DNA of 25,916 bases from a virus: positions 1-25,916 of the IMG/VR virus record IMGVR_UViG_3300008448_000551, one strand, 5' to 3'. The notes under the pieces are model-generated. The model was not told the origin of the DNA and ran no database searches. It was given only the letters and a program-made list of their open reading frames with translations. Both the position numbers and the translations under genes were made by a program. Position 1 is the first letter of the stretch; every line of letters starts with the position of its first letter. Positions 13,049 through 18,403 of the stretch are shown one piece after another.

Positions 13049-13240
13049 TCAGTACTTGCCGTTCTTCCGAGTGAACCGAGCAAACATCCGGTCGTCTTCC
13101 TCGCCAATGCGCATCTGCTGGCTAAGGTATGCCTCCCCACGCTGCCACGGGATCCGCTTGACCTTCTTCTCAGCATACACCTTAACAGTGACGCCGTCTT
13201 CATTGACGTACTCTTTGATTGGTTCGATTACTTTAGCCAT
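13049..13240 (-). CDS. Hypothetical small basic phage protein
   Basis: A 63-residue protein: a beta-like first half (IEPIKEYVNEDGVTVKVYAE) and a basic second half with KKVKRIPWQRGEAYLSQQ, ending FTRKNGKY. It overlaps the membrane-protein gene upstream by 13 nt. No family recognised. Last gene of the 13523-13049 operon. Confidence 0.62.
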   Translation of the reverse strand: MAKVIEPIKEYVNEDGVTVKVYAEKKVKRIPWQRGEAYLSQQMRIGEEDDRMFARFTRKNGKY

Positions 13241-13407
13241 GTCTGTGCCGATCCTTGGAATCTTGGTTTAGCTTTCGGGGGGGCTGCAGGAGTCTGCTTC
13301 CGCTTAAACAAAAAGCCGAAGCGCTCCTCGAAGTCGTGGAACACGCACCAGAACATCACCATCAACATGAAGGTGACCAGAAAAAAGTCCTTGATCATAT
13401 CAATCAT
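13228..13407 (-). CDS. Small membrane protein
   Basis: A 59-residue protein with a transmembrane segment near the N-terminus (FFLVTFMLMVMFWCVF) and a basic, Pro-rich tail (KRKQTPAAPPKAKPRF), so probably anchored with the tail in the cytoplasm. Start at ATG 13407, which shares one base with the upstream stop (TGATG) and has GGAG 8 nt upstream. Role unknown. Confidence 0.65.
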   Translation of the reverse strand: MIDMIKDFFLVTFMLMVMFWCVFHDFEERFGFLFKRKQTPAAPPKAKPRFQGSAQTWLK

Positions 13408-13523
13408 CACATCCACTCCAGTTTGCCTTCGAACTTAGCCAACAGCTCAACCAGCTTAGTCTCAACGTACTCCCCCACGACGTCGCAGGGATACATGAAT
13501 TTGTTGATAATTTGTTCTAACAT
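13407..13523 (-). CDS. Tiny acidic phage protein (38 aa)
   Basis: ATG 13523 to TGA 13407. An AAGGA site lies 6 nt upstream and the gene is the first after the 13548-13576 promoter. The peptide is helical: MLEQIINKFMYPCDVVGEYV, then ETKLVELLAKFEGKLEWM. The stop overlaps the next start. Function unknown. Confidence 0.68.
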   Translation of the reverse strand: MLEQIINKFMYPCDVVGEYVETKLVELLAKFEGKLEWM

Positions 13524-13547
13524 TTTAGTTCCTTAGTAGATGTGTCT

Positions 13548-13576
13548 ATTATCTGACAAAAACGTCAGATGGTCAA
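13548..13576 (-). promoter_or_regulatory. Sigma70 promoter with an internal operator-like dyad
   Basis: Leftward TTGACC (13576-13571), 17-bp spacer, GATAAT (13553-13548). A perfect 7-bp inverted repeat, ATCTGAC (13551-13557) and GTCAGAT (13564-13570), fills most of the spacer and touches -10. GAAGCTTATTA starts 16 nt upstream of -35. Confidence 0.88.
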
Positions 13577-13609
13577 CACCCGTATAAAATAGAAGCTTAT
13601 TAGGTTATA

Positions 13610-13807
13610 TCAAAGGAACGTTCTATTGCCACTATACCAAACAATCCTGTAACCCTCACATGCAGGGTACCTACTGGAAAGCTCAGCGGCCTCTCGCTTC
13701 ATCCCTTCGTCATCCCTACAATTCCACACGGTGGTGATGACCGCCCGCTCACATTGCTTGAAACGGCGATCGGTCTTCAGGACATACATTGTAAATGTCT
13801 GCTTCAC
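13610..13807 (-). CDS. Conserved small phage protein (TDRRFKxCER type), GTG start
   Basis: A 65-residue basic protein: MYVLKTDRRFKQCERAV, TTVWNCRDDEGMKREAAELS, RYPACEGYRI. Proteins with RRFKSGERxV...RDExxMKREVAEL occur in many phages, function unknown. GTG 13807 has GGGA 5-6 nt upstream; ATG 13789 is an alternative. Confidence 0.74.
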   Translation of the reverse strand: MKQTFTMYVLKTDRRFKQCERAVITTVWNCRDDEGMKREAAELSSRYPACEGYRIVWYSGNRTFL

Positions 13808-13816
13808 GTTGTTCCC

Positions 13817-13996
13817 TTATTCAAACATCATCATTTCGGGAACATCTTCTAGAGGCCAGCCCTTCTCCGAGGGAACGAACTCTAGCTGTGCTCTGATCCA
13901 ATTGATCTGAGCTTCTGTAAGAGGCTGAGAGCTTCTCACGGTGTAGGTGAACGGAGTACCTTCTGTCATCAACTCTTTAAGCATTACGTGATTCAT
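13817..13996 (-). CDS. Hypothetical small phage protein (59 aa)
   Basis: ATG 13996 to TAA 13817, with GAGGAG 5 nt upstream. The peptide starts MNHVMLKELMTEGTPFTYTV, has a predicted helix at LTEAQINWIRAQLEFVP and ends EDVPEMMMFE. It fills the gap between two operon members with 9-nt spacings. No family recognised. Confidence 0.7.
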   Translation of the reverse strand: MNHVMLKELMTEGTPFTYTVRSSQPLTEAQINWIRAQLEFVPSEKGWPLEDVPEMMMFE

Positions 13997-14005
13997 AACA
14001 TCTCC

Positions 14006-14179
14006 TCAAACAGGTGTTAACAATTTACGGAAATCGTTCATCGCGACACGGAAAGCACGCTGCTCGTTGTCGCTGAAGTCGTCTAGGTTATCCTGCATGT
14101 ACTGCAAAGTCTCCAAAAGACCCTCGCCGAAGTTCTCTTTGATCTCGCCGATGATAACCATAGCTTGTGTGAAGTTCAT
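14006..14179 (-). CDS. Conserved small helical phage protein
   Basis: A 57-residue protein starting MNFTQAMVIIGEIKENFGEG, then LLETLQYMQDNLDDFSDNEQ and AFRVAMNDFRKLL: two amphipathic helices typical of small phage hypotheticals. ATG 14179 is preferred because the leader before it (CAAACAACA...CTACTAT) closely matches the leader of 5542-5868; neither has a ribosome site. ATG 14206 is in frame and sits almost exactly at the expected transcript start, so leaderless initiation there is possible. First gene of the 14179-13610 operon. Confidence 0.65.
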   Translation of the reverse strand: MNFTQAMVIIGEIKENFGEGLLETLQYMQDNLDDFSDNEQRAFRVAMNDFRKLLTPV

Positions 14180-14212
14180 AATAGTAGGGGTGTTGTTGTT
14201 TGTCATAACCCA

Positions 14213-14241
14213 ATTATACAATAAAACAATAACCAGGTCAA
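14213..14241 (-). promoter_or_regulatory. Consensus sigma70 promoter for 14179-13610
   Basis: Leftward TTGACC (14241-14236), 17-bp spacer, TATAAT (14218-14213). The AAGGTTATTA block starts 5 nt upstream of -35, the short-distance arrangement also seen at 2541. Confidence 0.92.
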
Positions 14242-14262
14242 CTGTAAGGTTATTACGGGGGC

Positions 14263-14282
14263 AGTAGCTATTTCTAGCTACT
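14263..14282 (-). other. Perfect 8-bp hairpin with GAAA loop
   Basis: AGTAGCTA (14263-14270) and TAGCTACT (14275-14282) pair perfectly; in leftward RNA the loop is GAAA, a stable tetraloop. It lies 10 nt past the stop of the C-depleted gene (14293-14622), but the bases after it are GCCCCCG, not a T tract. It could be a 3'-end stabiliser or processing site rather than a normal terminator. Confidence 0.7.
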
Positions 14283-14292
14283 ATCTTTTATA

Positions 14293-14622
14293 TTACAATT
14301 TCAAATAAAAATAAACATAATATTCTTCTTCATTTAAAGCTTCATATACTACTTTATTATCTTCAACCCAACTACTACAATACTCTTCATAATGATCTTT
14401 ATAATCATCATCACCATCAATTTCTATATTCTCTTTAATCAACTCATCTTTATCTTTATATTCTAATTCATTACTCTCACCAATATACTCAATCTCTTCA
14501 ACAATATTTCTACTACCTAAAAATACCTTATACAAACCACTCTTCTCAAATTCTTCAATACCAAAAAAACTAATATCACTAATAAACTCAAAATCAACTT
14601 CAACCAATTTAACTTTTAACAT
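14293..14622 (-). CDS. Hypothetical protein with near cytosine-free sense strand
   Basis: A 109-residue acidic, aromatic protein (MLKVKLVEVDFEF..., IEIDGDDDYKDHYEEY, EEEYYVYFYLKL). No family recognised. The sense strand has two C in 330 nt (at 14339 and 14394). No C occurs from 14395 to 14664, which covers most of the gene and its whole leader. The protein has no Pro, Thr or Gln, one His, one Ala, one Arg (AGA) and one Cys (TGT), so amino-acid choice follows the base constraint. It has its own promoter (14668-14696), an AAAGGA site and a 3' hairpin. An intact frame with regulatory signals argues for a functional gene. The transcript could form almost no G-C pairs. Confidence 0.8.
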   Translation of the reverse strand: MLKVKLVEVDFEFISDISFFGIEEFEKSGLYKVFLGSRNIVEEIEYIGESNELEYKDKDELIKENIEIDGDDDYKDHYEEYCSSWVEDNKVVYEALNEEEYYVYFYLKL

Positions 14623-14667
14623 TTAATTTCCTTTTTAAAATTTTAACTTTTTTTCAACTTATAAGCT

Positions 14668-14696
14668 ATTATAAGTTATTTTGACAAACACGTCAA
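14668..14696 (-). promoter_or_regulatory. Sigma70 promoter for the C-depleted gene
   Basis: Leftward TTGACG (14696-14691), 17-bp spacer, TATAAT (14673-14668). The spacer-to--35 region holds a TTGAC/GTCAA inverted repeat (14681-14685 and 14692-14696). The expected transcript start is near 14661, just after the last upstream C (14665). Confidence 0.87.
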
Positions 14697-14885
14697 CTTT
14701 AAATTTAATAAGCTTCAACTTAGATGTGATACTTTTGCTCTAGTTGCCAACTCGTTCAATATCGAAGATAATGGGGGCATGATTCGAAGCAACAGCGGGG
14801 TGGACGGCAAGAGCGGACTACTGAACATCTATGGGTAGCATCACCCAGTTGACCTACTAAACCGTAAGGTTATTAAAACGCGTTG
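14697..14885. other. Divergent intergenic region with a stop-free peptide frame
   Basis: This lies between leftward and rightward promoters. Rightward, codons from 14701 to a TAG at 14836-14838 are open for 45 sense codons. From about 14722 they read like ordinary protein (RCDTFALVANSFNIEDNGG, then MIRSNSGVDGKSGLLNIYG), and this part is more GC-rich than the flanks. The only in-frame ATG is 14779, preceded by GGGGG. A small stem (TGGGT/ACCCA, 14832-14847) follows. It may be a gene remnant or a 19-residue ORF. No tRNA was recognised. Confidence 0.35.
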
Positions 14886-14914
14886 TTGACCAACACGTCG
14901 TTTTGACAGATAAT
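14886..14914 (+). promoter_or_regulatory. Rightward sigma70 promoter for 14945-15499
   Basis: TTGACC (14886-14891), 17-bp spacer, GATAAT (14909-14914). An AAGGTTATTA block lies upstream (14866-14875). The leader downstream (ACAAAGGATCTAAAATG) matches those of the leftward genes starting at 11506 and 12963, so the promoter-leader unit looks copied. Confidence 0.88.
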
Positions 14915-14944
14915 AGGGACATGTCAACGAACAAAGGATCTAAA

Positions 14945-15211
14945 ATGAATGCAACCACATACATCGCCCGGGCCACAGCAGCTCGCCGTGCAGCATCACA
15001 AGCTGCTAACGATATGGTCGAGACTATCCGTGACGTGCAGATTGCTGACGGTCTGCAGCCAATGGAAGCTTCTGCCTACACATTGGGCTACCTGGAATCG
15101 TTCTTGGTTAGCCAGATCTGCGAACTTCCAGTTAAGTATCGCGAGCAGATCATCAACGAGATGCGTCGTGTGACTACGGACAAGTTGAATTCTATAAAGG
15201 AGTTAGCATGA
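14945..15211 (+). CDS. Conserved small helical phage protein
   Basis: An 88-residue helical protein: an Ala/Arg-rich N-terminus (YIARATAARRAASQAANDMV), then YTLGYLESFLVSQICELPV and a basic end. ATG 14945 has AAAGGA 7 nt upstream; in-frame ATGs at 14903 and 14921 fall inside or at the end of the promoter. The stop overlaps the next start by 4 nt. Similar small helical proteins occur in other phages; role unknown. Confidence 0.7.
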   Translation: MNATTYIARATAARRAASQAANDMVETIRDVQIADGLQPMEASAYTLGYLESFLVSQICELPVKYREQIINEMRRVTTDKLNSIKELA

Positions 15212-15345
15212 GTTTCAAAGAACAATTAGACCTGTTCCAGGTCCCATCTGATCCAATCTGCGATCTTGCAGAATTGGATTCTGATCCTGCATATCAGGAT
15301 TGGTTGGCTCAACAATATTCAGAATGTGAGTTTGATTATGCTTAA
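15208..15345 (+). CDS. Tiny acidic phage protein (45 aa)
   Basis: ATG 15208 to TAA 15345, with AAGGAG 6 nt upstream and ATGA overlap with the gene before. Highly acidic: MSFKEQLDLFQVPSDPICDL, then AELDSDPAYQDWLAQQYSEC. Its end overlaps the membrane-protein gene by 8 nt (ATGCTTAA). Strong translation signals support it; function unknown. Confidence 0.75.
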   Translation: MSFKEQLDLFQVPSDPICDLAELDSDPAYQDWLAQQYSECEFDYA

Positions 15346-15499
15346 GACTGGTATATTCGGAGGCATTGCCTTCCTGATTGGTGAGTTCTGCTACAGAGTA
15401 CTCAAGGTGATCATCACTGCGGTCTTTGGTACTTTAGCAGTAGTATTTGCTATCGGTATCTTCTTCCTGCTAGTCAAGAGTGGGTTTCTGGTACTTTAA
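15338..15499 (+). CDS. Small membrane protein (53 aa)
   Basis: ATG 15338 to TAA 15499. Starts MLKTGIFGGIAFLIGEFCYR, then VLKVIITAVFGTLAVVFAIG and IFFLLVKSGFLVL: two hydrophobic segments, so probably a two-pass membrane protein. It uses the 8-nt ATGCTTAA overlap with the acidic gene. Extending the frame upstream to 15266 would put it inside that gene. Terminator-like hairpin follows at once. Confidence 0.7.
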   Translation: MLKTGIFGGIAFLIGEFCYRVLKVIITAVFGTLAVVFAIGIFFLLVKSGFLVL

Positions 15500-15500
15500 T

Positions 15501-15537
15501 GCTACTAGCCCCAGAGACGGGGCAAAGTAGCACTTTT
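15501..15537 (+). terminator. Terminator-like hairpin after the rightward operon
   Basis: Nested stem directly after the TAA at 15499: outer GCTACT/AGTAGC (15501-15506, 15526-15531), inner GCCCC/GGGGC (15508-15512, 15519-15523), then ACTTTTG. The short T tract makes it a moderate terminator. Its 3' side shares bases with the first 39-bp repeat. Confidence 0.65.
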
Positions 15538-15639
15538 GTGTTCAAAAAGATTTAGCTGGGTCAAAGTGACACTTTTGTGTTCAGAATATTTTAAAAGTAA
15601 CAAAGTAGCACTTTTGTGTTCAGAATGGTTCTGAAAGTA
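15523..15639. repeat. Three tandem 39-bp direct repeats (iteron-like)
   Basis: Units start at exactly 15523, 15562 and 15601. The conserved core is CAAAGTAGCACTTTTGTGTT, with TCAGAAT after it in units 2 and 3. Each core contains the dyad CAAAGT-AGC-ACTTTTG (unit 2 reads CAAAGTGACACTTTTG). The last 13 bp of each unit vary. The region is non-coding. Confidence 0.85.
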
Positions 15640-15967
15640 ACTATAGCTACATTTTACATTACAAAATGTCTTTTTACATTATAGGACGTTTTACATTGTA
15701 GGATGAATGACTTAGCACTTTTCAGCCACGTTCTGAAACGTATAGCAAGAATGAGGTAAAGTCAACGCTGACAAACTCCGTTGACTTCTGCCACGTTCTG
15801 CCGGGGGCTAATAGTATCAGCTAGTGGCTGAGTGTCGCTGTTGCCTTCTGGTAACCGGCCACGGACAAAGAAGGCCACCGGCAGCGGTATTTAAACGCAT
15901 TTCCTGTAATGTAAAATGATCAGGTAAACTGACTATAAACAAACGAGGTAACCGGGTTTTACAATAC
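15640..15967. other. Gene-free structured intergenic region
   Basis: No credible gene of normal size. It holds the TTTTACATT elements; two GCCACGTTCTG copies (15725-15735, 15790-15800); an inverted GTCAAC/GTTGAC pair (15761-15766, 15780-15785); and a long stem-loop in which CGCTG..GCCTTCT (15836-15849) pairs with AGAAGGC..CAGCG (15869-15886). A tiny ORF at 15703-15759 is not convincing. Candidate roles: replication origin, non-coding RNA or regulatory hub. Confidence 0.6.
15652..15698. repeat. Three TTTTACATT elements
   Basis: TTTTACATTA at 15652 and 15672 and TTTTACATTG at 15689, the last two followed by (A/T)AGGA. A fourth copy lies inverted at 15903-15918 (ends AATGTAAAAT) and a fifth, inverted, near 16360-16370. 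The first copy sits in a 7-bp dyad, ACATTTT/AAAATGT (15650-15670). Confidence 0.7.
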
Positions 15968-16008
15968 AAAAAAAGACCTCCAGGTAACGTGATTGCTACG
16001 CTGGAGGT
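15968..16008 (-). terminator. Rho-independent terminator of 16035-16277
   Basis: ACCTCCAG (15976-15983) pairs with CTGGAGGT (16001-16008), with GTA/TAC continuing past a one-base bulge. Leftward, the stem is followed after C by seven T (15974-15968). Confidence 0.9.
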
Positions 16009-16034
16009 AAATGGCTTCTGCAGAAAACTATTAA

Positions 16035-16277
16035 TTACTTGCGGGATGCTAGGTACTGTTCACATGCCTGGACATTGACTGCAAACTTCTGTCTCTTGTC
16101 TATCTTCTCTCTATAGACTATTGTGGGGGCTGTCTGGGGGATAATTGTACTAACTTGTTGATTCTTGTGGGAATCGTCTTTTGGTAGGATCTTTCTAATA
16201 ATTGCTTTGGCAATCGTTATTGTACCTACCGTCCCGGTGATGATTAGATATAAAGCTATCAATTCGTTTGTGTTCAT
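16035..16277 (-). CDS. Small membrane protein, apparently leaderless
   Basis: An 80-residue protein with an N-terminal transmembrane segment (LIALYLIITGTVGTITIAKA, about 6-25), a basic stretch (IIRKILPKDDSHK) and a polar C-terminus (KIDKRQKFAVNVQACEQYL). ATG 16277 is only 7 nt from the -10 box, so the transcript would begin at or next to the start codon, and no ribosome site exists. It stands alone between a promoter and a strong terminator. Role unknown. Confidence 0.72.
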   Translation of the reverse strand: MNTNELIALYLIITGTVGTITIAKAIIRKILPKDDSHKNQQVSTIIPQTAPTIVYREKIDKRQKFAVNVQACEQYLASRK

Positions 16278-16284
16278 AGAGTCT

Positions 16285-16313
16285 ATTATACTCTATATTG
16301 TCTATCCGGTCAA
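16285..16313 (-). promoter_or_regulatory. Consensus sigma70 promoter for 16035-16277
   Basis: Leftward TTGACC (16313-16308), 17-bp spacer, TATAAT (16290-16285). Upstream of -35 it reads AAAAAGCCTATG, almost the same as at the 23317 promoter (AAAAAGCTATG), a second class of upstream sequence. Confidence 0.92.
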
Positions 16314-16377
16314 CATAGGCTTTTTGTGTTAACTTTTAATTATTTTAATTAATATTTTATAATGTAAAATAATTCGA

Positions 16378-16941
16378 TTAACTTTTGTTTTTGTATCCAT
16401 CTAACACTAGGTGGACTCTATTGTCTCTTGACGCATTAATCGCTGTATGTTTCTGTTTTACATCTAATGTATACAGAGATCCTTTGTTAATCATCTGCTC
16501 TGCTTGCCCATTGATAATGAAGAATATACTATCGTTTGTGATAATCGGAATATGGAATCTTAGATCACTCTCTGCGTCATTATGATATGTCAGGCACATC
16601 TTGGGAGGCAATGTTAATAGCCTCACTCTTCCTATTTGTAGATTGTGATTATCTAATGCATGCTTCTCTACTTGCTTAATCGTGTTAATGATATCATAAT
16701 CGCTGAACGCACCAATGTAATCAGTATACTCATGCTGGAACTTTGTATATCTCCTAACACTATAATCATATAAAGACGTTGCTCCATATGTTAATCCTTG
16801 ATTATCTGATAAGTGATGTGGCTTCTTTAAGTTAATATGATTAACATCACCCCTTGCACTCGCATAATTCCTTATCGTCTGATACTGATTAGCAAGTAAC
16901 TGATAATCAAAACTTAGATCCTGCTCAATGATGTAATTCAT
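16378..16941 (-). CDS. Aspartyl/asparaginyl beta-hydroxylase-like 2OG dioxygenase
   Basis: A 187-residue protein. The C-terminal half matches the Asp/Asn beta-hydroxylase family (PF05118): HxD at H120/D122 (CLTYHNDAESD), RFHIPIITN (128-136), distal H165 (VKQKHTAINASRDNR) and a 2OG-binding Arg at 175 in RVHLVLD. By family it would hydroxylate Asp/Asn residues of a protein. It is the third unrelated dioxygenase in the window. It is AT-rich and last in the leftward operon, overlapping the PRTase-like gene by 4 nt. The substrate may be a host or virion protein. Confidence 0.82.
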   Translation of the reverse strand: MNYIIEQDLSFDYQLLANQYQTIRNYASARGDVNHINLKKPHHLSDNQGLTYGATSLYDYSVRRYTKFQHEYTDYIGAFSDYDIINTIKQVEKHALDNHNLQIGRVRLLTLPPKMCLTYHNDAESDLRFHIPIITNDSIFFIINGQAEQMINKGSLYTLDVKQKHTAINASRDNRVHLVLDGYKNKS

Positions 16942-17450
16942 CTAACCGCCCAATGCCTATTGAATCTCTCATAATAAAACATCAATTCGTGAGTATTATC
17001 ATCATAGTAACTACCAACATAATCACTCTTTGTTATTGAATAAACATTCTCACATAAAGCAATTAATGTAATATCCTCTCTCTTATACCCAAGTAGGTAA
17101 AGAGTTTCTAGTATCCACTTCCAATTACCACCCCTGATAATCCCTGCTTCAACCAATACTAACTTACTGAACGGTTTAAAATTATTCTGCTCAGCAATTA
17201 ATTTATTAATATATTCGTTATTATCCTCATCAGGATATGGGACATCGACCGGGATTATTGGAATTATTTCTCCATTAATAGACCAACTATGCGCTAAATG
17301 CATAGCGACAGTCGCGGAATAATCTGGTGAAACCATTAATACCGCAGTAGTATCACTATTAAATTGACTATTATCTACAATAGTCAATAATTTATTAATT
17401 AATTCCCACTCTTTATCTCTATTAATAAAAAATAATTCTCTACGACGCAT
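16938..17450 (-). CDS. Phosphoribosyltransferase-like phage protein
   Basis: A 170-residue protein. Two features suggest a PRTase/Rossmann-type fold: TTAVLMVSPDYSATVAMHLA (early strand and helix) and KLVLVEAGIIRGGNWKWI, which sits where PRTases have VDD-x-x-x-TG-x-T. The acidic pair is weak (VEAG), so catalysis is doubtful. It ends YERFNRHWAVR; a terminal aromatic-N-x-HW appears in phage PRTase-like proteins. Strikingly AT-rich. It overlaps the HAD gene by 11 nt and the hydroxylase by 4 nt. Confidence 0.45.
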   Translation of the reverse strand: MRRRELFFINRDKEWELINKLLTIVDNSQFNSDTTAVLMVSPDYSATVAMHLAHSWSINGEIIPIIPVDVPYPDEDNNEYINKLIAEQNNFKPFSKLVLVEAGIIRGGNWKWILETLYLLGYKREDITLIALCENVYSITKSDYVGSYYDDNTHELMFYYERFNRHWAVR

Positions 17451-17973
17451 TAATTGTCTCTCCGTTAATCCAACACTCTATCGTATACGTAGACCTCCAC
17501 TTCTCGTCCTTGATGTGTCTAATCCCTAGACCGCCATTTGCTGTGAATTGTTCCACATTGCTCAATGTATCGTCGATTAACGCTGTTTTACCGCTAGCAA
17601 ACGCAGCTTTGTACTGCTTCCCTGGTACAATGATAGATGGCCATGTGATTCCCTTATCACATAACCACTTAACCTTCTGCTCTCTTACTTCGTTATGCCT
17701 ATCAAGCCCGCCAGAAGACGATAGGATCGCTATATCAATCAATCCTTTATCCTTCTGCTTGTTCAACCAGATAACGAGCTGCGAGCCACCTTCAAACCAG
17801 TCTAGGCACGCAAATCCCTTGTTGTCAATGAAATTGTTCCACCTTGCAGAGTACTGCGCATAACTATCCTTCCTACCCTGAGCAGGAGTGATCCCAAAGA
17901 ACTGATGGTACTTCTTATCGAAATCCGTTAGTACACCGTCCATGTCAACATAGACTGTCTTTATTTTAATCAT
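17440..17973 (-). CDS. HAD-family 5'-nucleotidase-like phosphatase
   Basis: A 177-residue protein with HAD motifs in order: DMDGVLTDF (10-18, nucleophile and acid/base Asp), ILSSSGG (motif II Ser), a Lys in GKQYKAAFASGK, and LIDDTLSNV (motif IV acidic pair). The layout fits the 5'(3')-deoxyribonucleotidase/NT5C-type phosphatases seen in phages. It likely dephosphorylates a nucleotide or small phosphate ester. ATG 17973 is chosen because it forms an ATGA overlap with the small gene upstream; a start at 18000 would lie within that gene. Confidence 0.78.
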   Translation of the reverse strand: MIKIKTVYVDMDGVLTDFDKKYHQFFGITPAQGRKDSYAQYSARWNNFIDNKGFACLDWFEGGSQLVIWLNKQKDKGLIDIAILSSSGGLDRHNEVREQKVKWLCDKGITWPSIIVPGKQYKAAFASGKTALIDDTLSNVEQFTANGGLGIRHIKDEKWRSTYTIECWINGETINAS

Positions 17974-18134
17974 ATCCTCACCGGCCTTATAACTTGACAT
18001 ACAACGTCCAATTCGTTAATACTGATAGTTCCCCTTGCCACACACGTAGCTAATGCATCCAAATCTGTAAACGCAGAACCTACCCACATTCCAGCAAAGA
18101 ACGTGATTATGATAATAACGAAAGCTTTCTTCAT
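17970..18134 (-). CDS. Small exported or membrane-anchored protein (54 aa)
   Basis: ATG 18134 overlaps the previous stop by 4 nt. MKKAFVIIIITFFAGMWVGS is a signal peptide or signal anchor; the remainder (AFTDLDALATCVARGTISIN, then ELDVVCQVIRPVRI) has two Cys that could pair in the periplasm. Both ends form ATGA overlaps, strong support for reality. Function unknown. Confidence 0.75.
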   Translation of the reverse strand: MKKAFVIIIITFFAGMWVGSAFTDLDALATCVARGTISINELDVVCQVIRPVRI

Positions 18135-18403
18135 TCTTCTTTCCAGTTATCGATACCAGACCTAATCATCTGATACCATTGTTGCCTATCAGATGGATAG
18201 ACATACGAGTCGTGCCACAGCTTTGTGAATTTATCTAGGTCTTGCACAACAAACGTCACCTTGGTCTCCATGTAACCATTGAACTCCTCTCCTTCAACAT
18301 CCGGAGATGTCGACTGATATGATGTGACTGCTTGCTGCATTCTCTTTGGCATCATCAACATGCTGAGTAAATGACTATGACACATTGTTGTTTCGAATTT
18401 CAT
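18131..18403 (-). CDS. Hypothetical small phage protein
   Basis: A 90-residue protein: Met/His-rich start (MKFETTMCHSHLLSMLMMPK), a beta-like middle (ETKVTFVVQDLDKF) and a helical end (WYQMIRSGIDNWKEE). It overlaps the methyltransferase by 4 nt. No family recognised. Confidence 0.65.
   Translation of the reverse strand: MKFETTMCHSHLLSMLMMPKRMQQAVTSYQSTSPDVEGEEFNGYMETKVTFVVQDLDKFTKLWHDSYVYPSDRQQWYQMIRSGIDNWKEE

Noticed and set aside
13019-13604. CRISPR-like spacing of the promoter repeats
   Set aside because: Similar units recur, but they are promoter elements spaced by genes, not short repeats with uniform spacers; no cas genes are present.
14275-14282. Resemblance of TAGCTAGAAATAGCTA to a Cas9 guide-RNA hairpin
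   Set aside because: The likeness is limited to a GAAA-capped stem; there is no repeat, no anti-repeat and no Cas9 context.
14755-14838. tRNA- or tmRNA-like stretch (GGGGGC..ATTCGAAGC)
   Set aside because: The TTCGAA resembles a T-loop, but neither strand gives a matching T-stem, acceptor stem or anticodon arm.
15703-15759. 18-residue ORF (MNDLALFSHVLKRIARMR) in the repeat-rich region
   Set aside because: It looks amphipathic and starts after GTAGG, but is too short and has no coupling or promoter; the repeats explain the DNA better. Kept only as a possibility.
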